A DNA stretch of 64,000 nt from Linepithema humile. Lineage: Eukaryota; Arthropoda; Insecta; Hymenoptera; Formicidae. A model generated the notes under the pieces. That model did no database searches. It was not told where the DNA came from and was given only the letters and a program-made list of their open reading frames with translations. Shown here in pieces: positions 34,999 through 50,198 of this stretch (positions within the stretch are counted from its first letter, which is position 1; every line of letters starts with the position of its first letter). The translations under genes and the position numbers were made by a program. The stretch lies in the NCBI RefSeq assembly GCF_040581485.1, contig NC_090128.1:12338001-12402000 (forward strand). Direction: 5' to 3'.

Positions 34999-37900
34999 GT
35001 AAGGGTCCAGCGGTCCAACCTCCGCTTCCGTTCCTGGCTCTTCGCGAGCCGGGAGCGCGCGCGAATCTCCGGTCTTCGAATCCCATCCGCGCGAGTTTCG
35101 CGTCCGTGTGAGAATCGCGGGGAATCCCCGGGAGACTCGCGGGAATCTCTCTCGGGGAAAGTAGCGGAGATGTGAGTCGGATGTGGCGCGCGGCCGATCT
35201 GTAGGTCGATCGAGGCGGCGTGTAAGATCTAAGTAGAGTGCATGAGAAGGCGACCGCGAAGAGATTTAAGCGAGGGAGGGATCAAGAGAGATATATAGAG
35301 AGAGAGAGAGAGGTCAAGAAGCAGCTTACGGGAAGAGAGACAAGTGGGAGAGGGCGCAAATTGGCAGATAGATTGGATAAGTAGCACGCACGCACGCACG
35401 CAGGTAGCTAGGCGGATGACACGGCGGGACGGACGGGTAGAGGTTGATAGATGGACCGATGGGCGGATCGACGGCAACGCCGAAACGGACGGGACGGACA
35501 GATAAATATGGGCAATTGGCAGAACGGAAAGACGGATTCGCAGATACGGACGCGTAGAGCGGGATTTAGACGAGAACGGATTGACAGGTCAATCGCTCGA
35601 CATTGTCGAAGATTGCTCGACCGGAAAAATGTTTCCTCGTTTGTTGCAACATAGAAAATCAGGAGTTACCATTTCTCAAATCTTTTCCGTTTAACCGCAG
35701 TGCGAATAATAAATGTCTCAATAATAATCAATTTCGCAAGATAATATAAAAATCTGTGTATTGCAAAAACAGGTGAGATGTGAAAAAATGAGAAGAATGA
35801 GCATAGAACGTAATCTAGAAGTAAGTCGCATTCATTGAAATTATTTTGCGGTGGTTTGTGATAGCTCGAATCGCGAGAAAAACGCGCTATACCAATTCCG
35901 TTTTTTTCCCCCGTCGGATTTTGCTCAACGATAAGCGAGTGACGTATATTTCGCCATTAAAGTTGCATCAAGATTGATAAATTGCAGGGATGCGTCAAAT
36001 ATACGATGCCATTAAACCGCGGCGCGCAGATGCATTTTCGAGCGCTTTATTTACCCGCCATCAAATGGCTTTTATCAATCAATGACTGATCATAGTGATA
36101 ATTCGCTAGATGCGATCGGCTAATTGATGAAATTCACGCATTCGTCCCGCGCGTATTAGCTCGCGATTATGATGACGGAGGCAAACTAACTCGCGGCGCG
36201 TGTCGTAAATCGCTCGCCTGCCCTCGTCGCGGTAAACCCACCCGCACGCTCTTCTTCTTTGTCACCATTTGTCAAGCTCCCCGTACCTAAATTATGAATT
36301 ATGGTGTCCGCGTGGTCTATTCATGTAGTTTGAGCACGAGGAGAGTTTATTAAACCTTCCAAAAGAAATTGATGTTTTTAATACACTTATGTGTAAATTT
36401 TAACAAAATTTCAGGTGCTTGCAAATTAAATGAATAAAGTTAAATCTGCTTCAATACACAATTACTAGAGAATATTTGAGACTAATGAAAGCCATGCGCA
36501 GTGTAAAATTAAATTTAAATACAACATATATTGTATATATTAATTAACATTTATCAATTAAATTTTTAATTCTTTTATAAAAATATGGGAAAAATCTGTG
36601 CTATCCTTTATAAATTAAATTTATGTTCGCTCCGTTCATTGCACTCCGCTCTTTTATCAGTCTATAACATTTTCTAATAATTACTTGAAATTGAATTATC
36701 TGAATATTTCTGTACGACATGCAAATCGTTATTTTTTTCTTTCACTCATCATTTCGAATAGAAATACGAGAAAATCACTTAGAAATTCGACACTTGATAA
36801 TAATTTATTTTACAGTAATCCGTTTTACCATAAGATTTTAAGAGCTAATAAAGTGACGGAACGCTGCTCGTTATCTCGTTCGCTGACAAAGCGTTAATTC
36901 GCTAACGACACGTGTTAGCGGAGCGAGCGTAATTCACGGACAAAGATGTTGCGCGGCGATAAGGGTACCTTTCAGTGTTCCTCTTCGATATTGCGGGCGA
37001 CATTGACATTGATGATACTGAAAAGGAGCTCTCATTACTTACTTGCGGCGCTCATTTGGTCGGCCGTTCGCGTACGAATCTTGTTAGCCGCAATCACACT
37101 TAATCATCCGCTCGCGTCAAGCTCGTCGGGGCGAAGCACACTGGACGGTCCGTCAACATCATTTTCACGTTGACACACTTCGTCGCGCAGTCGTGCTTCG
37201 TCGATTAAGCTCAAGTACTAAATGACAGGTTACGCGTAACTTTACAGAGTATCGCGAAGCACCGCAAATTAATGCATGGCGTTCAAATATTTGCGCGAGA
37301 TCACGGATTTAAAGGGCGTTTAATCCTCACACAGTTAAAGATACTTGTATCGTAGTAGATTTTTATCAAGCAGACTCTCACGTCGCACTTTACATATTTT
37401 AACGTCTTTATCTGCAAGTGATTAAACCTTTAATCGGTCAAACCAAAAGTCATCTCGGAGATCCCGGCAACAATAATGCCGAGAGGAGCGGCGGCGCGGG
37501 GGGGAAAGCTGGCCGCGAAGCATTCAAACAGTCAATTGGGTCTCTCAAGTACCTGGAATCTGCGAAATATCTCGGGCTCGGGGTCGGGTCGTCTGTAACG
37601 CGGGTCGAGGCTCGGGTCGCGGTACTCGAAACTTTCGGGTTGCCTCAATATTGCCGACCGACTAGTTGGTTGCCGGGGGCAGCAAGGGGGCACTATATTC
37701 CGCGGCTCTTCTTAAAACTGTGTATACAAAATGAACTGCGCTGCGCAGTTGCTAATCCAGGAATACTTACAATGTTACACTGTGCGTGGAATCGCGATGA
37801 CGGTGTATTTAAAGCTGCAGCGGCGGACACGTGTAAACGATATTTTCTCCATACGATCGCACGCATCTGATTCACGCGAGTCCGACGTATCTTTCCAACG

Positions 37901-38775
37901 GAAATAGGTCGTGTGTGTGCGTATCTTGGCGTCGGGCCGACTTTTTGAACGCGATACAATCACTTCTGCAACGTGGTTCCTACGGCGATTCACGGTCGGG
38001 GCAGGCGTCCAATTCGTGTGAATTCGTTGAATTGTTGAGTCGACGGTTAAATAGGCGAGAGACGGGCGGGCGAATGACGACTTCGTCACTCACGGACGAA
38101 TATCTTGGATGCGCGTTCGACCACCGGTCTCAGTGGCACGCGAGCGGCAATCGGTGTCGCGCCGAATTTTCCCCCCGCTCTTTCTTCGCGAGACTGAAAA
38201 TTGCATGATCGACTACCTGTTATTGCAGAAAGAGAATTCTCCTCGCTACGCAAAAGCAATTTAATCTCGCGAGACAGCAAATACTCTTGTGCGCAAAGGG
38301 AACAAGTCGGTCTTCGGCACGCTTTGATCCACGCGCACACACGTTGCCTTAATTCGATCAATCTTTGGGAGTTGGTGAGACACGGTAAATGGAGGCGTCG
38401 TCGGCTTTTGTGCTTCCACGCGTCGGGCTTCTTCGCGCGCGCTGCATTAAATGTCGCTTGTACGACATCGTAATTGCGTCAGTCGGTTTGGAAACAACAC
38501 CAAATAAATTGGCAATAATTGACAAAATGTTTTTATTTATGTTATTTTCTTTTTTCATGCAGTCGCTACGCGAAAGCAGATATATCGATTTTGGAAGCAA
38601 CATGCTGCTCAACTTTCTTTAGAATAAAAACAAATTTGCGGGAACCGCAAGGGAGTAATATGTAAATTGTATCGCGCGATAAATATAAATTTAATCATCG
38701 CTAATGCGAACCCGCGCAGGGATTCGCCCTGCCGCAGAATCTTTGTGAAGGTATATGCATCTTGTTCTATTGCAG
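34999..38775 (+). other. Predicted GluCl leader intron
   Basis: GC-rich at first (to about 35.6 kb, with a GA tract at 35.29-35.31 kb), then mixed. Several short frames exist but none resembles a protein. No RNA gene or element recognised. Confidence 0.4.
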
Positions 38776-38843
38776 GCCGGCGCAATGAGGCCTGGAGTAC
38801 TACCGTTACTGGTGTTACTAGCGGTCCTGCTGCATCCGTCGAG
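38776..38843 (+). CDS. GluCl: GluCl coding exon 1 (signal peptide)
   Basis: The acceptor ttgttctattgcag precedes 38776; the ATG is at 38785. It encodes a short positive N-terminus and a leucine-rich hydrophobic core, a standard secretory signal. The donor is TCGAG/GTAGGT. The exon ends with two bases of an Arg codon completed by exon 2. Confidence 0.88.
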
Positions 38844-41800
38844 GTAGGTTGTTTTATTTGTGATACGGAAGACTCGTACGTCGAGCTTTTGATTGATACT
38901 CCTACGTACAAATTTTGTGATCGCCCTCAATCAGTCTCGTGTGTCGCGTGAATTAATTGTATTACAGTTGCGCATTTTGGAAACGGTGTCAAGGCACGTG
39001 TCGCACATGAGTGAGACAACAGAAATGTAATTCCGGGAAGGGAAGTTACGGCTTCTAAAGATATATGTTATTGACCCGTGTAGCGTTTTGTTATAGTACA
39101 TAAAGTTTATGCGGTACTCAATGCGCAACATGCGCCAGCATCAGAATTTTGCACGCAGAATGCACGAACAGAATAGCGGAATCGAATTAATTATATAGCA
39201 TCCTATATATTTTTATTATATAAATTTGTCTTTTTGCGAATTTTTGTCTTTAACGGTTGCATAATAGTTTCTCTTTTAGAAACTGTCGTTTTTTTTGTGT
39301 TACTGACAAGATACTTTTGGTTGGTTCTTTTTTTTTCAGATGTTCGCAGCCGGCAAAGGTAAACTTCCGGGAGAAGGAGAAGCAAGTGCTCGACAACATC
39401 CTAGGACCAGGCCGGTACGATGCGCGCATCCGGCCGAGCGGGGAGAACGGAACAGGTGAATATAGAGATTCTTGTGCATCCTTAATTTACTTCCTCCGCC
39501 CATCCTCACCATGTATCGTGATTTTGTACGAACATCTCGCGGCGAATAAGCCGAGAAAATGGTGAATGTAGGGTGGAATAATTTCAAGAGAAAAGGAAAA
39601 AAAAGAAACGGGGTGTTCGGAGAGAGATACATGTACCGCACACTTGGGCGAGAGGGTTTAAGCCTCGTCGAGTGCGCGGAAAATTCAACGCGCGATGCTA
39701 CACGATCCGCGCCGTCGTTAATGCGATGCGACGCAGACGACGGGCGTGCGAGGTCTATTGACAATGGGTGATATATATCTATATATAATATAATGCGAGC
39801 GAGACGAATTGCGAGAATTTTCCGCACGTCCGTGCCGGAATGAATGCAAATACCGAGCGGCGAGAAATTCCTTCATAAACTTCGCGAATGCGGACGGCGG
39901 ATCGGCTCCGTTCGGACGCGATCTCGAGACACATCGAGATCTGCGCAAGTTTGCAGTATTATGTTTATTCTTGCGATTCTCCTCAACTTGTGTATTTTAC
40001 TGTTCGTGTAAGATATCATTTTTTATTAATATATTGCGGTAAACATGTGTGAGTAAATTGGGAGAATTGCGCGGTCTGGCGATCTCGCTTTGTCACAATT
40101 GTAAAGTTATTATTTTCTATGTAATATAACACAAATCTCTCGTATCGTATAAATTCTCACATATAGTGTAGGTTGATTTAAGTTGTGGAAGAAGCAGAAG
40201 GAACGGATCTCACAATGGTGTTCGCGCTTGACACGATGAGGTCAAGATTCTGCGTATTTGCCGGAGTATCTCCGAGCGAAATATCTCCGACGCGTAATTC
40301 GACCGAGAGCCGTCTTCCAATCTCCTCCACATTACGCGCCAGAGGTGTATCGGCTTTTTTTGCGATGTGGCAATTTCAAATCCCGCCGATATCGATCGTC
40401 GCCGGCCGAGTCCCGCGGCAAATATCGCGATTCCTGTAGTCAGCGGGTCGAGTGGCGAAAGGCGAGAGTCGTTCGTTCGGCGCGATAGATAAACGAAGCC
40501 AAGTAGAAATGAGGACGTTGCCTCGTATCAGCGAAGGGAGACGCGAACGTCCGCTTGGTCCGGCCGCGTTTATCGAAGCCTAATCGATTAACTTCTCGAG
40601 TGGGCTACACGGCCAAGTACAACGGTGGGCAGAGTCAACTAATTAAATATCGGAATGATAAACGGAGCTCTCTGCTTCACTTCCGTGAAGACGGAGTCGC
40701 TCGCTCGTGTTTGTTTATACACTCGTCCGAATGTTGGAAGTAAATTTGCAAGTCGTTAGCGCGTCGATTTGCCAAGTCAAGTTTATAAATCATGTCGTAT
40801 TTTCTTGTGTGTTTATTACACGTGCGAGATTTCTTTCGACATTTTGATATATCTTTTATTTCTTATTTTTCGCACTGGATAAAACATCCCGTTTCTCACG
40901 TTACATATTCGAAGGCTAATAATTTCAAAGCTAAAATTTTTCAAAATTAGAGAGTGCTATGTGATGACAGTGCCGTCACTATTTATAAAAATTCCACTTG
41001 AAGGATTTGGAAAGGCATTTAATTACACATTTAATTACACTAAATCTTTCGAGACAACAAGATCGCCGAGTTCGGGATTGAAATCGTGTTAGAATTTTAT
41101 TCTCCTTGTAAAGGCGTGAAAGAGTAATTGAATAAATCGTACCGAGAGCGATAACGTGTCGCCGTAAAACGAACGAATAGGTCTTAGAATATTCCCTAAG
41201 CACGCTCGCCGCGTGCCTACTAGCGGACGTGTATATCGCATTAACTCGGCAGAAGAGGGCGGAGGGCACGATTTATGTGATTTCTTGATCACCCGTTTAT
41301 AGGCGTGTCGCGCGCGGTAATAAAGAGTTTTTAATCGTCTCTCCCGCGTGTTCGCGCGCAAGAGAGAGAAAGAGAGAGTCTTCGGGCATTTACATTTCGC
41401 GTACGACGGCTGTATACGTTCGACTGCAGGCCGATGCTTAAAGGCCGGATCGCGTGCCTCCGTAAACGACGCTCGTTAATTTTATCGTTTGAGTATTAGC
41501 AGTGAGTGCGCGCCGCGTCGGTGAAGTTTTTGCCCGGCCGGGACGCGATGGAAGGGCGGAAATTCATGGCACTTTCGTGCCCGGCTGCCACTTCGGGGGT
41601 AGGAACGCCGTCAAGATTGCGCGCACGAGAGGCGTGTTGTGCAATGCGCTTAAATACAAGCCCGCGGCACTTCCGGGAGAGAGGAAGCACTCGTGCCTTT
41701 CCGGGCGTAATTGGGAAATGGTCGTTCGATCGCGTGTATTCGTAAATTTCGACCCCGTCCGTAATCACAGCTCGTTTATCCCGCTTAACGTCGCGATGAC

Positions 41801-44800
41801 GTCGCGCGCAGTTAATCGACTATGAGAGCAGAAACCGCCGCGTATGACGCGTTTAAGGTCCGGCGTCACACACATCGATCGTTATCTCTCGTTCGCTCTT
41901 GATCGATCAGGCGGCGAGGCAGCCTGGCGTATCCTTTTCAATCCTCACTTTTACACTCGATGTCTCTGCGAGTGAAGAAGTCATCCAAATTGTACAGATA
42001 CACGTAGATACATGTAGAAGAGAATCCACTTTTTCCAATACTCTTACACACTCGTCGGGGCATTGATTTAGATTTACACTCGAATCTCTCACTGAGAGAC
42101 GTATTAATAAATAAAACAGAGATCGCATGTGCAGTTTTTTGTCGATTTTCAGGAAATGGAAATTAAGTACATGCATATGTTATTTTTGTGTAGCGCAAAA
42201 ACACATCTGTTAAATGCCCAACACGGCGTGTTTAATTGAAAGGATGGAATGGATCGTCCAAAAATTATGCGTTTCCATGCGGATCTTTGAAAACAACGGT
42301 GGTTTGTAATTCACGAGTCACTGTTAATCTGTATTTGCGCACGGACTGCAATTACCTGTAATATGCTGCAATGTGTAACGGTATAATGAATGGCGCGCGT
42401 TTCCCGATATCGATCAAACACACTATTTTCGTTTCGCATTGTGTCCGCCGCGACCGCAGTTGATTTATATTACAATCTTGATGGACTGTTGTCGTTCAAT
42501 CTTTCGCTCAATGTCTTGCATTACTTATACCTGTGCCGACCCGATTTATTGCGATAGGGATGGGGGGTAGAAGGGCGAAGTAGACAGGAGAAGCTCACGA
42601 TTGATTGCACGAGCGAGTGAAAAAAAATTACACACAGAGGCATTTTACATACTCTTCTGGTTTCTTGGTCTCACCCGAGGGTAATTGATTTTCAGATTCG
42701 GACATCTCTGCCGAAAAAAGAACGCTCGACCTTCCTTCGAGAAAAGACGTATACAAAGTAGCCCAAGATTCGTACATCTGCTGCATGTAATGAGATTTTT
42801 TTCATCAGCTTTTTACGTGAGCTAAATTCGAGTTGGTTCTCTTGGCTAAAATTGGACCGAAATAAATGTTAATTTTACATCCTCTCTTACGGTAAATACT
42901 TTTCAGGTCTTAGAGAGTTCAATTTAAAAATCGAATATTTAATTGACACTTGAACCTTCTTTTTTTTAGATGTCGTAAAATCAATTGTTATTTTTGTCCA
43001 AGAGTCTCATTGCATAATGCATGACTGACGAGTGTTTTGGTTATTGCTGCACTTTGAAACTTGATACGTTTTTAAATAAATCGCGCAAACATCATTCTTT
43101 GATTAACGCGTTGACATATTTTCCTTTGGCCGCGCCAAAACGATAATGTTGCTTGCCAGAAATCAAATTAAGTAAACAAAATATTGCTGTTAACGTTAGT
43201 TGCTCTTTAAGATAGAATCGAATCACAAGCGGAATACAATGGCGGTTCGCCACATTTAGCGGTAACATTATACTGTCCACATATCCTTTGTGGTCGCAAC
43301 CGCTCGTTGGCTGCACCTTTACGCGCGACTCCCGTCTTCCGTCTGTAAAGCGGTCTGCAAATCCGGTCTGAATACTAAACTACTGTATGCGCGGTGTAAC
43401 AAGCGTAAGTGACTTGAAGAAGATTCATAACTGGAATAGAAGCGAAAAGAAGGGAATGCACGCGCGGTAGAACTGATGGAAATTTTGCTGCCGAATTATC
43501 AACTGCTGGATATTACAATTAATCATGTCGGTCTGTTATGTGGTTAAAACTCGCTTTAACGGTAAAAGGAATTCATCTTTCTAACGAAGTCCATATAAAG
43601 CTGAGCTAGATATGCCAGGCATTGCAATTATAAATATCCATTTCGACACGAAATGCATGTGAAATGTCAAGGAAACCGACCGGTATTATCGTGCGCAAAT
43701 GAAATTTTACATCGAGGTAAAAATAATGAATGAAGATTGAATATTGCTATTAACGAGCCATCAGGGACGATTATATTACTCGGTAATTGAATGAAAACTT
43801 CCACGTGAAGTCGTGTTAAAAGTTTACGCGTACGTACGTTATTCGTCAATTAACGTTTATAGAGCGGAAAATCAGGGGGACGAATTTAAGCATCTTATAA
43901 TTAACGGTGAGTTAATTTACGACGCGTATATTTTGAGAAAGCAGTTTTAACACTTTTTGTTTTAATAGAAAAATACGCTTTTTATTTCATGATTTTATTT
44001 CCGAAATATGTGCATTTCGTATGATCGAATTAGCTTTCTTCTTCCGGCATTAATATTAATCGCGCCGCGTGACGCGACAGCTCGAAGTGCCCTTCGAACG
44101 GTCAAATAAAAAGTCGATATTAACCGAATAAAAATCAAATCGCGCTCGAGATGACAGTACGTACATATTTGCATTAGGTGTTTACATTATGGCTCGATCG
44201 TCGTTCCGTGATCGAAGGTTAAGCGGGTGAAGCCGTGAGAGCGCGCCCGCCTGTTGGAGCAGGTGTTAACATTCATAACGGAAAGAGATCCACGCGGATA
44301 CGATACCGCGGGGAGCGGGCACCGCGGGTACATAGGTAGATAGACGCACACACATACACACAGCATCGATTTGGCTGGTGTCCCTGGCTCGTGATCGGCA
44401 TACCGTGTCCGACGCAGTTATGGGATTCATCCCGCGGCCGGATTTGGCAGGCCGCGACCGGATTTCGCGTTGGACGCCCGCCACGCGGATCGGCGGGGAT
44501 GGCATCGATGCGAGATTTCGGCAAAGAGAAGGCGTCATCGACATCAGACGATACGGGCCGAGAACGAAGGGGGGGGGGGGGAGGGAACGGTAACTGAGCG
44601 GAGCGCGCACTAACGATAATTATCGCACTTCGCGACCTTCGGTCTTTGCAACGAGCACCTTGCGACACGCACACGTACCGCTTGACACGCAGAGAATTCT
44701 ATTTCACGCGAGCAATTTGAGCACAATCTCGATAACCGAGAAGTACCGGAAGGAGACCGCTTCACAGCGCTTCGTGAACTCACTTTGTAGTCACTTCGGG

Positions 44801-45535
44801 TGTTTTAGAATTTTTTGTTTCTTTTTTTTTTTTATACACGATCGTTGATTACGCATAGCGAATTAGACGGATGATAATTAGATATAATGCTGTAAATGAT
44901 ACAAATATCTCACGTTATGTATTGTCACGCCGCACGATTTTTTTCATCAAACTATCATGAAAGGCAAACGAAAACAATTCTTATCTCAGATGTATGTCGC
45001 GAGATATACGTGTGAATCGACTAAACTCCGGATTAAAGCCGCACGCGAGATAACAGGCTCAGGTATGTAATTCACGTGAGTCACGACCCGACAATCTGTT
45101 ATCGCGCTTTATAATTAGGTGACGACAGGAAGGACTTTTTTGCGCACAATTTTCCTCGACGACGGCGTCGGTGTCAGCTTTCATCGCGCAGCGTCACACT
45201 TTCTCGCCAATTTTTACAAATTGCCATACTTCGCGCCAATCTTTTCCCATGACTTTGCAATTTTTTTTTCCTTTTTCATATCTTGAATTTTCAAGGAGAA
45301 CAGATGTCACCCCGAATACGTGACTCTCGTATTGAACGGCGATCCTCGAGGAAAACAGGGGTGATGTTCCGAAAAGATCATTCTTCGAGTTTTTTTTTTA
45401 ACAATCTTTCGTGACTCGGTTTTCAACCGGGTTTGTCGACGTAACGAAACAAAACTCTCACTCGATCATTCCTTATCCTCTGAATCGCGTTGAGACTCGG
45501 CGAGACCGCTTGAATAGTAGCCGAGAGCGTGGTAA

Positions 45536-45566
<31 letters not shown>

Positions 45567-45919
45567 AGAAAGAAAGATAATTTCGGGCGCGTTCCAGTAG
45601 AGTATGTAAGCCATCAGAAATGCTGACTCACTAAAAGGGAGCTGTATTGTTTTTGCCCTTAGATGGGCCGGCCATTGTCCGGGTAAACCTGTTTGTGCGA
45701 AGCATTGCGACAATTAGTGACATCAAGATGGTAAGTATATATAATACGCTAAACTAACACAAGCCTTTGAAACCGCAACCGGCCGCAACTCGCCGTTTCT
45801 TCTCTTTGCCGACGCGGTTTTATATGCCCCCTTTCTTTATTTGTCTCTGTCACTTTTGCAAAAATGCAGTAGGCGCAAACAGTAGGTTTAGGCGAAAATG
45901 AGTCTTGGTCTCGTAATCG

Positions 45920-45982
<63 letters not shown>

Positions 45983-48762
45983 CGAGTGAGATCTCTCTCT
46001 CGGTGAGCGAGAGAGAAAGGGAGAGAATGTCTCCAGCCGGCGACCGGAGAGACGAGGCGACGACGATGCTACCTCGGAGAGAAAGAGAGAGAGAGAGAGA
46101 GAGACCAGGCTGGCAAAGGCGGTAGCAACAGAACACACACACGCAACGTAGTAGAGTGCAGCAACGTAGCAGAGTGCCGGTCCAGCAGCATCTTGCCCTC
46201 CTTTAACCCGAACGCTCTTTTGCCCTCTAGCCCCCATAGCCCTCTAGCCCCGCCTCGCCCTGTTGCTAGCCGTCACCGCTAGCAGCCTCTTCTCGAACGG
46301 AACATCCACACGAACCAACCGACCACCACCACCAACCACCACCGCTACCACCACCACCACCACCACCACCTTTGACTAAACCGCCCTGAGAAACCCACCC
46401 CAGAAACTCTAGCACTCTATAGCATAGACGCAGGCATGTGGCATACTCCAAGCTTATATAATACATTTGCGTATGTTAGTTACGTCACACCGGACCATCG
46501 GACGCGGAGCGGCCAGATGAAAGAGTGCGACACTCGTGTCGTTGAGTCGGGTATGCGAATTGGAGGGGGGGTGCGGACGGGGGAGAACCGAGGATGCGAT
46601 TACATTCGGACCTCGCGACGTCCTTATTTCATAGGGGCTCTGCTCATAACAACAACACTCGGCCCTCGGCCGCGTTAATCTTCGACGTTGCTTCAATCCG
46701 AGCAACGTAATCACTATGGGGGGCGTATCTCCCTAATCTTATTTCTCGCAATCTGCCGTATTGTATCGTCGAAGGAGAGTGGCTGCATGTATGTATTCGA
46801 GTTCCGAGTGGAACATGGACGACGCGAAAAAGTTTTTCTCAAGAGACAGGCTTGAAAAATGTGCGAAAGGCCGTCCCTCGGACGGCCCTTATCGGGGCTT
46901 TCACGTCGCTCGGGAAATACTTCCAACACGATTGCTCCTCGCAATGCTCGCAATAGACGCTCGATGCGATTTCGCGATGAGACGATCGGCCGGCCCGTTG
47001 CACCCTGTCGAGACCGCAGAAGCGAAACTTATGTTTCACGTAGGTAACGAGATTACACCGTCTACTATATACTGCCCCGGCTCCCGGGTCGTATGGGCGC
47101 CGGAAGTGCACGTCGAGAAGTTACATCGGATGCGTTCCGGCACTCCCGTTCGTAGTAGCGCGCGAACGTGCTAGGCTCGCCGTCAGGAAGGCCTCTTCGT
47201 GTTCGAGTTCCGCCTGTGTAAAACGCGCAACGCCCGCCAGATCAAAGAGCGATCTCACGAAGGGACGATTGATCGGTCTCGAGTACTGTACGGGGTGTCC
47301 CAGAATGCCGGACTTGAATTCTCACGACAGAAACGCGGACGTAATCGAGGGAAATGGGACATTTTTTTATTTCGATGTCAATTTTATTTATTAATCGGAA
47401 AAAATTGGAAAAGGAGGGAGGACATTTTTATCATCTTATTAAATATCGGGAAAAGTTGTTGACGTTGAATTATTCCGTGCAATACATTAGACCGGTCAAA
47501 ATGTATATTTTATGATACTTTAGAAATCTTCCCTGCACATCACGCGAGCAATGACATTATAAATATTAGCATCGCTCTGCACTGAAAAAAATTACATTTT
47601 ATTACCCGCAATGAAATAGATTGTTCACCGTCAAAGTCAATCCGTTTTATACCAGTTGCTCTTCGACGAGAGAGAATTTATCACGCAAACTTGGGCACGC
47701 TTGAATTCCACCGGATTTCGAAACTTGGGCTATCCGATATCGCAGGTATTGATACCGCTCGATACTTTCGGGCGTGATAATCAATGAAAAGTTTCTACAA
47801 CGATGACTTTGGTTGAAATCATTGCAATTAATTCATATTATTATTTTCTATGCTTTATTCAGTTACAGCTGCCGATAATTCTATTATCTTGAGTCGTGAA
47901 CAGCTTCTGATGTAGATAATAGGTATTTATGTTCTATTCGGGCACTCCAGATAACTCAGTTTCGCTAATAATTAATTTTTAAATAATTTAATGAATTGCG
48001 TGCGTAATTTAGTGTCATCAACGGAATTGGGATATTTGGAGTATCCAGAAAATACATGCATTTGTTATCTAAATCAAGAGTTATATATGAGCCGTTTAAA
48101 AGTCAAAGTGAAAACACTCTATCAAATAAAACACTCTGTCAATTTATTTTATTTATGCAAAGTTAAGCACATCAGTTTTGGCTTTAGGGCATCGATCATG
48201 TAATTTTTCCCTAGGAGCGGAAACGTGAAGAGTGAAAATTTCACGTGAATTTAACGAATAGAATTGTCAAATTTACATAAAAGTTTTCATTTTTCACGTT
48301 TCCGCTTTTAGGGAAAATTACATGATCGATGCTCTGAACAGCTCATATATATTTGTGACTCAAATCGACAAATACTAAAACTAGCATTTGCGTCGTCGTA
48401 TGTATGATGATTTCTTTCAATAAGCATTCCGGCCTCGCGAGAGACTGATTTCTCGCGAAAAGGGATGTCTTAAACTTGGAGCATTTGTGCTTGAAAAGAA
48501 GAGCTTGGAGACTCGTAACGTTTCCTGCTTTATGTAGCGCGAGCTCGGATTTAAAGGGTCGAAAATGGGTCGGCACGACTGCTGGGGATCGTCGTCGACG
48601 ATGCCGGCGATCGACGTCCCGACGAGCACTGCGTGTCCGACGTCTTGTCCTGGTTCATGTAGGGCGGAATGGTACGCAAACACTCTGTATGGCTCAGGAC
48701 GATACGGCTGGCTCGTTTATGCTGCTGCGGACAGAGAGAGTGAGCGAGAGAATGTGTGTGTA

Positions 48763-48798
<36 letters not shown>

Positions 48799-50166
48799 TG
48801 ACTATTCCGGATGCGACGACGATGACGTGTAGCGAGGCGCGCGTCGCCGGATCGGCGCTGACGTTCGCTCGTTTAATCGCAGGCTAAACGCTGATAATGA
48901 CGCCACTGCCGCGAGCTGCTAATCGCCCATCCGATAGCTGTCGATAACCCGCCGGCTATTTCGCTGACTCTGTACACAGATCCGATCGAAATAAGGTGCA
49001 ATCTAATCTCCTCCGCTTCGAGCGGTGATAAGAAAGTAGGGATAAAATTGGAAAGACTGTCTCGGGATTAATAAATTAGTGAGATTTATCAATCGCGGTC
49101 GCTATGTGTAATTTTAATATCCTGAAATTGATGTGTAAACTTCTCAAATGAGGACGTTTTTGAAACGTGACACGGCAATAAGAATAGCTTTTTCGCAGAG
49201 AGATAGATATATTATTCTCAGAATAATTTAAAAAGTCATCTTTACCTGCTCGTGGGAAATAGATCGGTTGTCAATGCCAGAGAGCGATATCGAAATATCT
49301 CCCGTGCACATGCAGGGCTACGTGTTACTCCGGCTTCTCCGTGTAACGGTCCGTCACACGCTCGCGTCTTTCGCGTTTCCATGACGCCGGCGTTCCGCAG
49401 CGTTAGCCTCTAATATCGTCAAATGTCGCGTAAGTTTCCGATTGACGCGAAGGCGTTTAACGTCATTGTTGACGCATCGTCGATGCGCCGAGTTTACCGC
49501 CTACCGAAGACGCCTAAATAATGCACTTTCCAAGTTTCCTTGCCGGCGTAAAGTCGCGCATTTTCGCGCGGTGCCGCACGCGCGCCACACTTTACGCGTC
49601 ATATTCGCATTTTTTATGCATAACAATCAAAGGGGACGGGTGTCTCGCTTTGATGCTAATCGGACCGTGACAGCGGCATGGAAATTTCGTTCGATAATAA
49701 CGCTCGAGTGTCAGTGAAGTTGCTAGAACGAGCAAAGAAATCCCCGCGAGAGCCAGCCTCCCTTCTGCCGCGAATATCTATTTTCCGTTTTTCATTCGTG
49801 TCTGTAGCAGGCATCAATTTTTTCTGCGAGCTTCTTTTTCTCACGATATTCCGAGGAGAAATTTCACAAAAGGGAGATGATCGAAACATCGTTGAGGCCA
49901 AACCAAGTCTCTACCGTCTCTCGCGGCATGAATATTTTCACAGAGTTTGTGAATCAAAGTCATCGATTTTATTGTTTTTCTTTTTATCTTTTATCTTTTA
50001 AGGAACTCTCGAAGAAATAGATATCGGCATGCAAATACGACGCTCTATCGTGTCGCGATTTGTCCTAGATTCAGCAGCGAGATCGGGTTAATTCGACATT
50101 GTCGTGAGACACGTCGTCGGATGCGCCCCGACGACGACGATGACGAAGGCAGCGACGACGGCGGCA

Positions 50167-50198
<32 letters not shown>

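Noticed and set aside
45749..46237. Minus-strand open frame of 162 codons near GluCl exon 3A
   Set aside because: Most of it is the translation of a GA/CT microsatellite.
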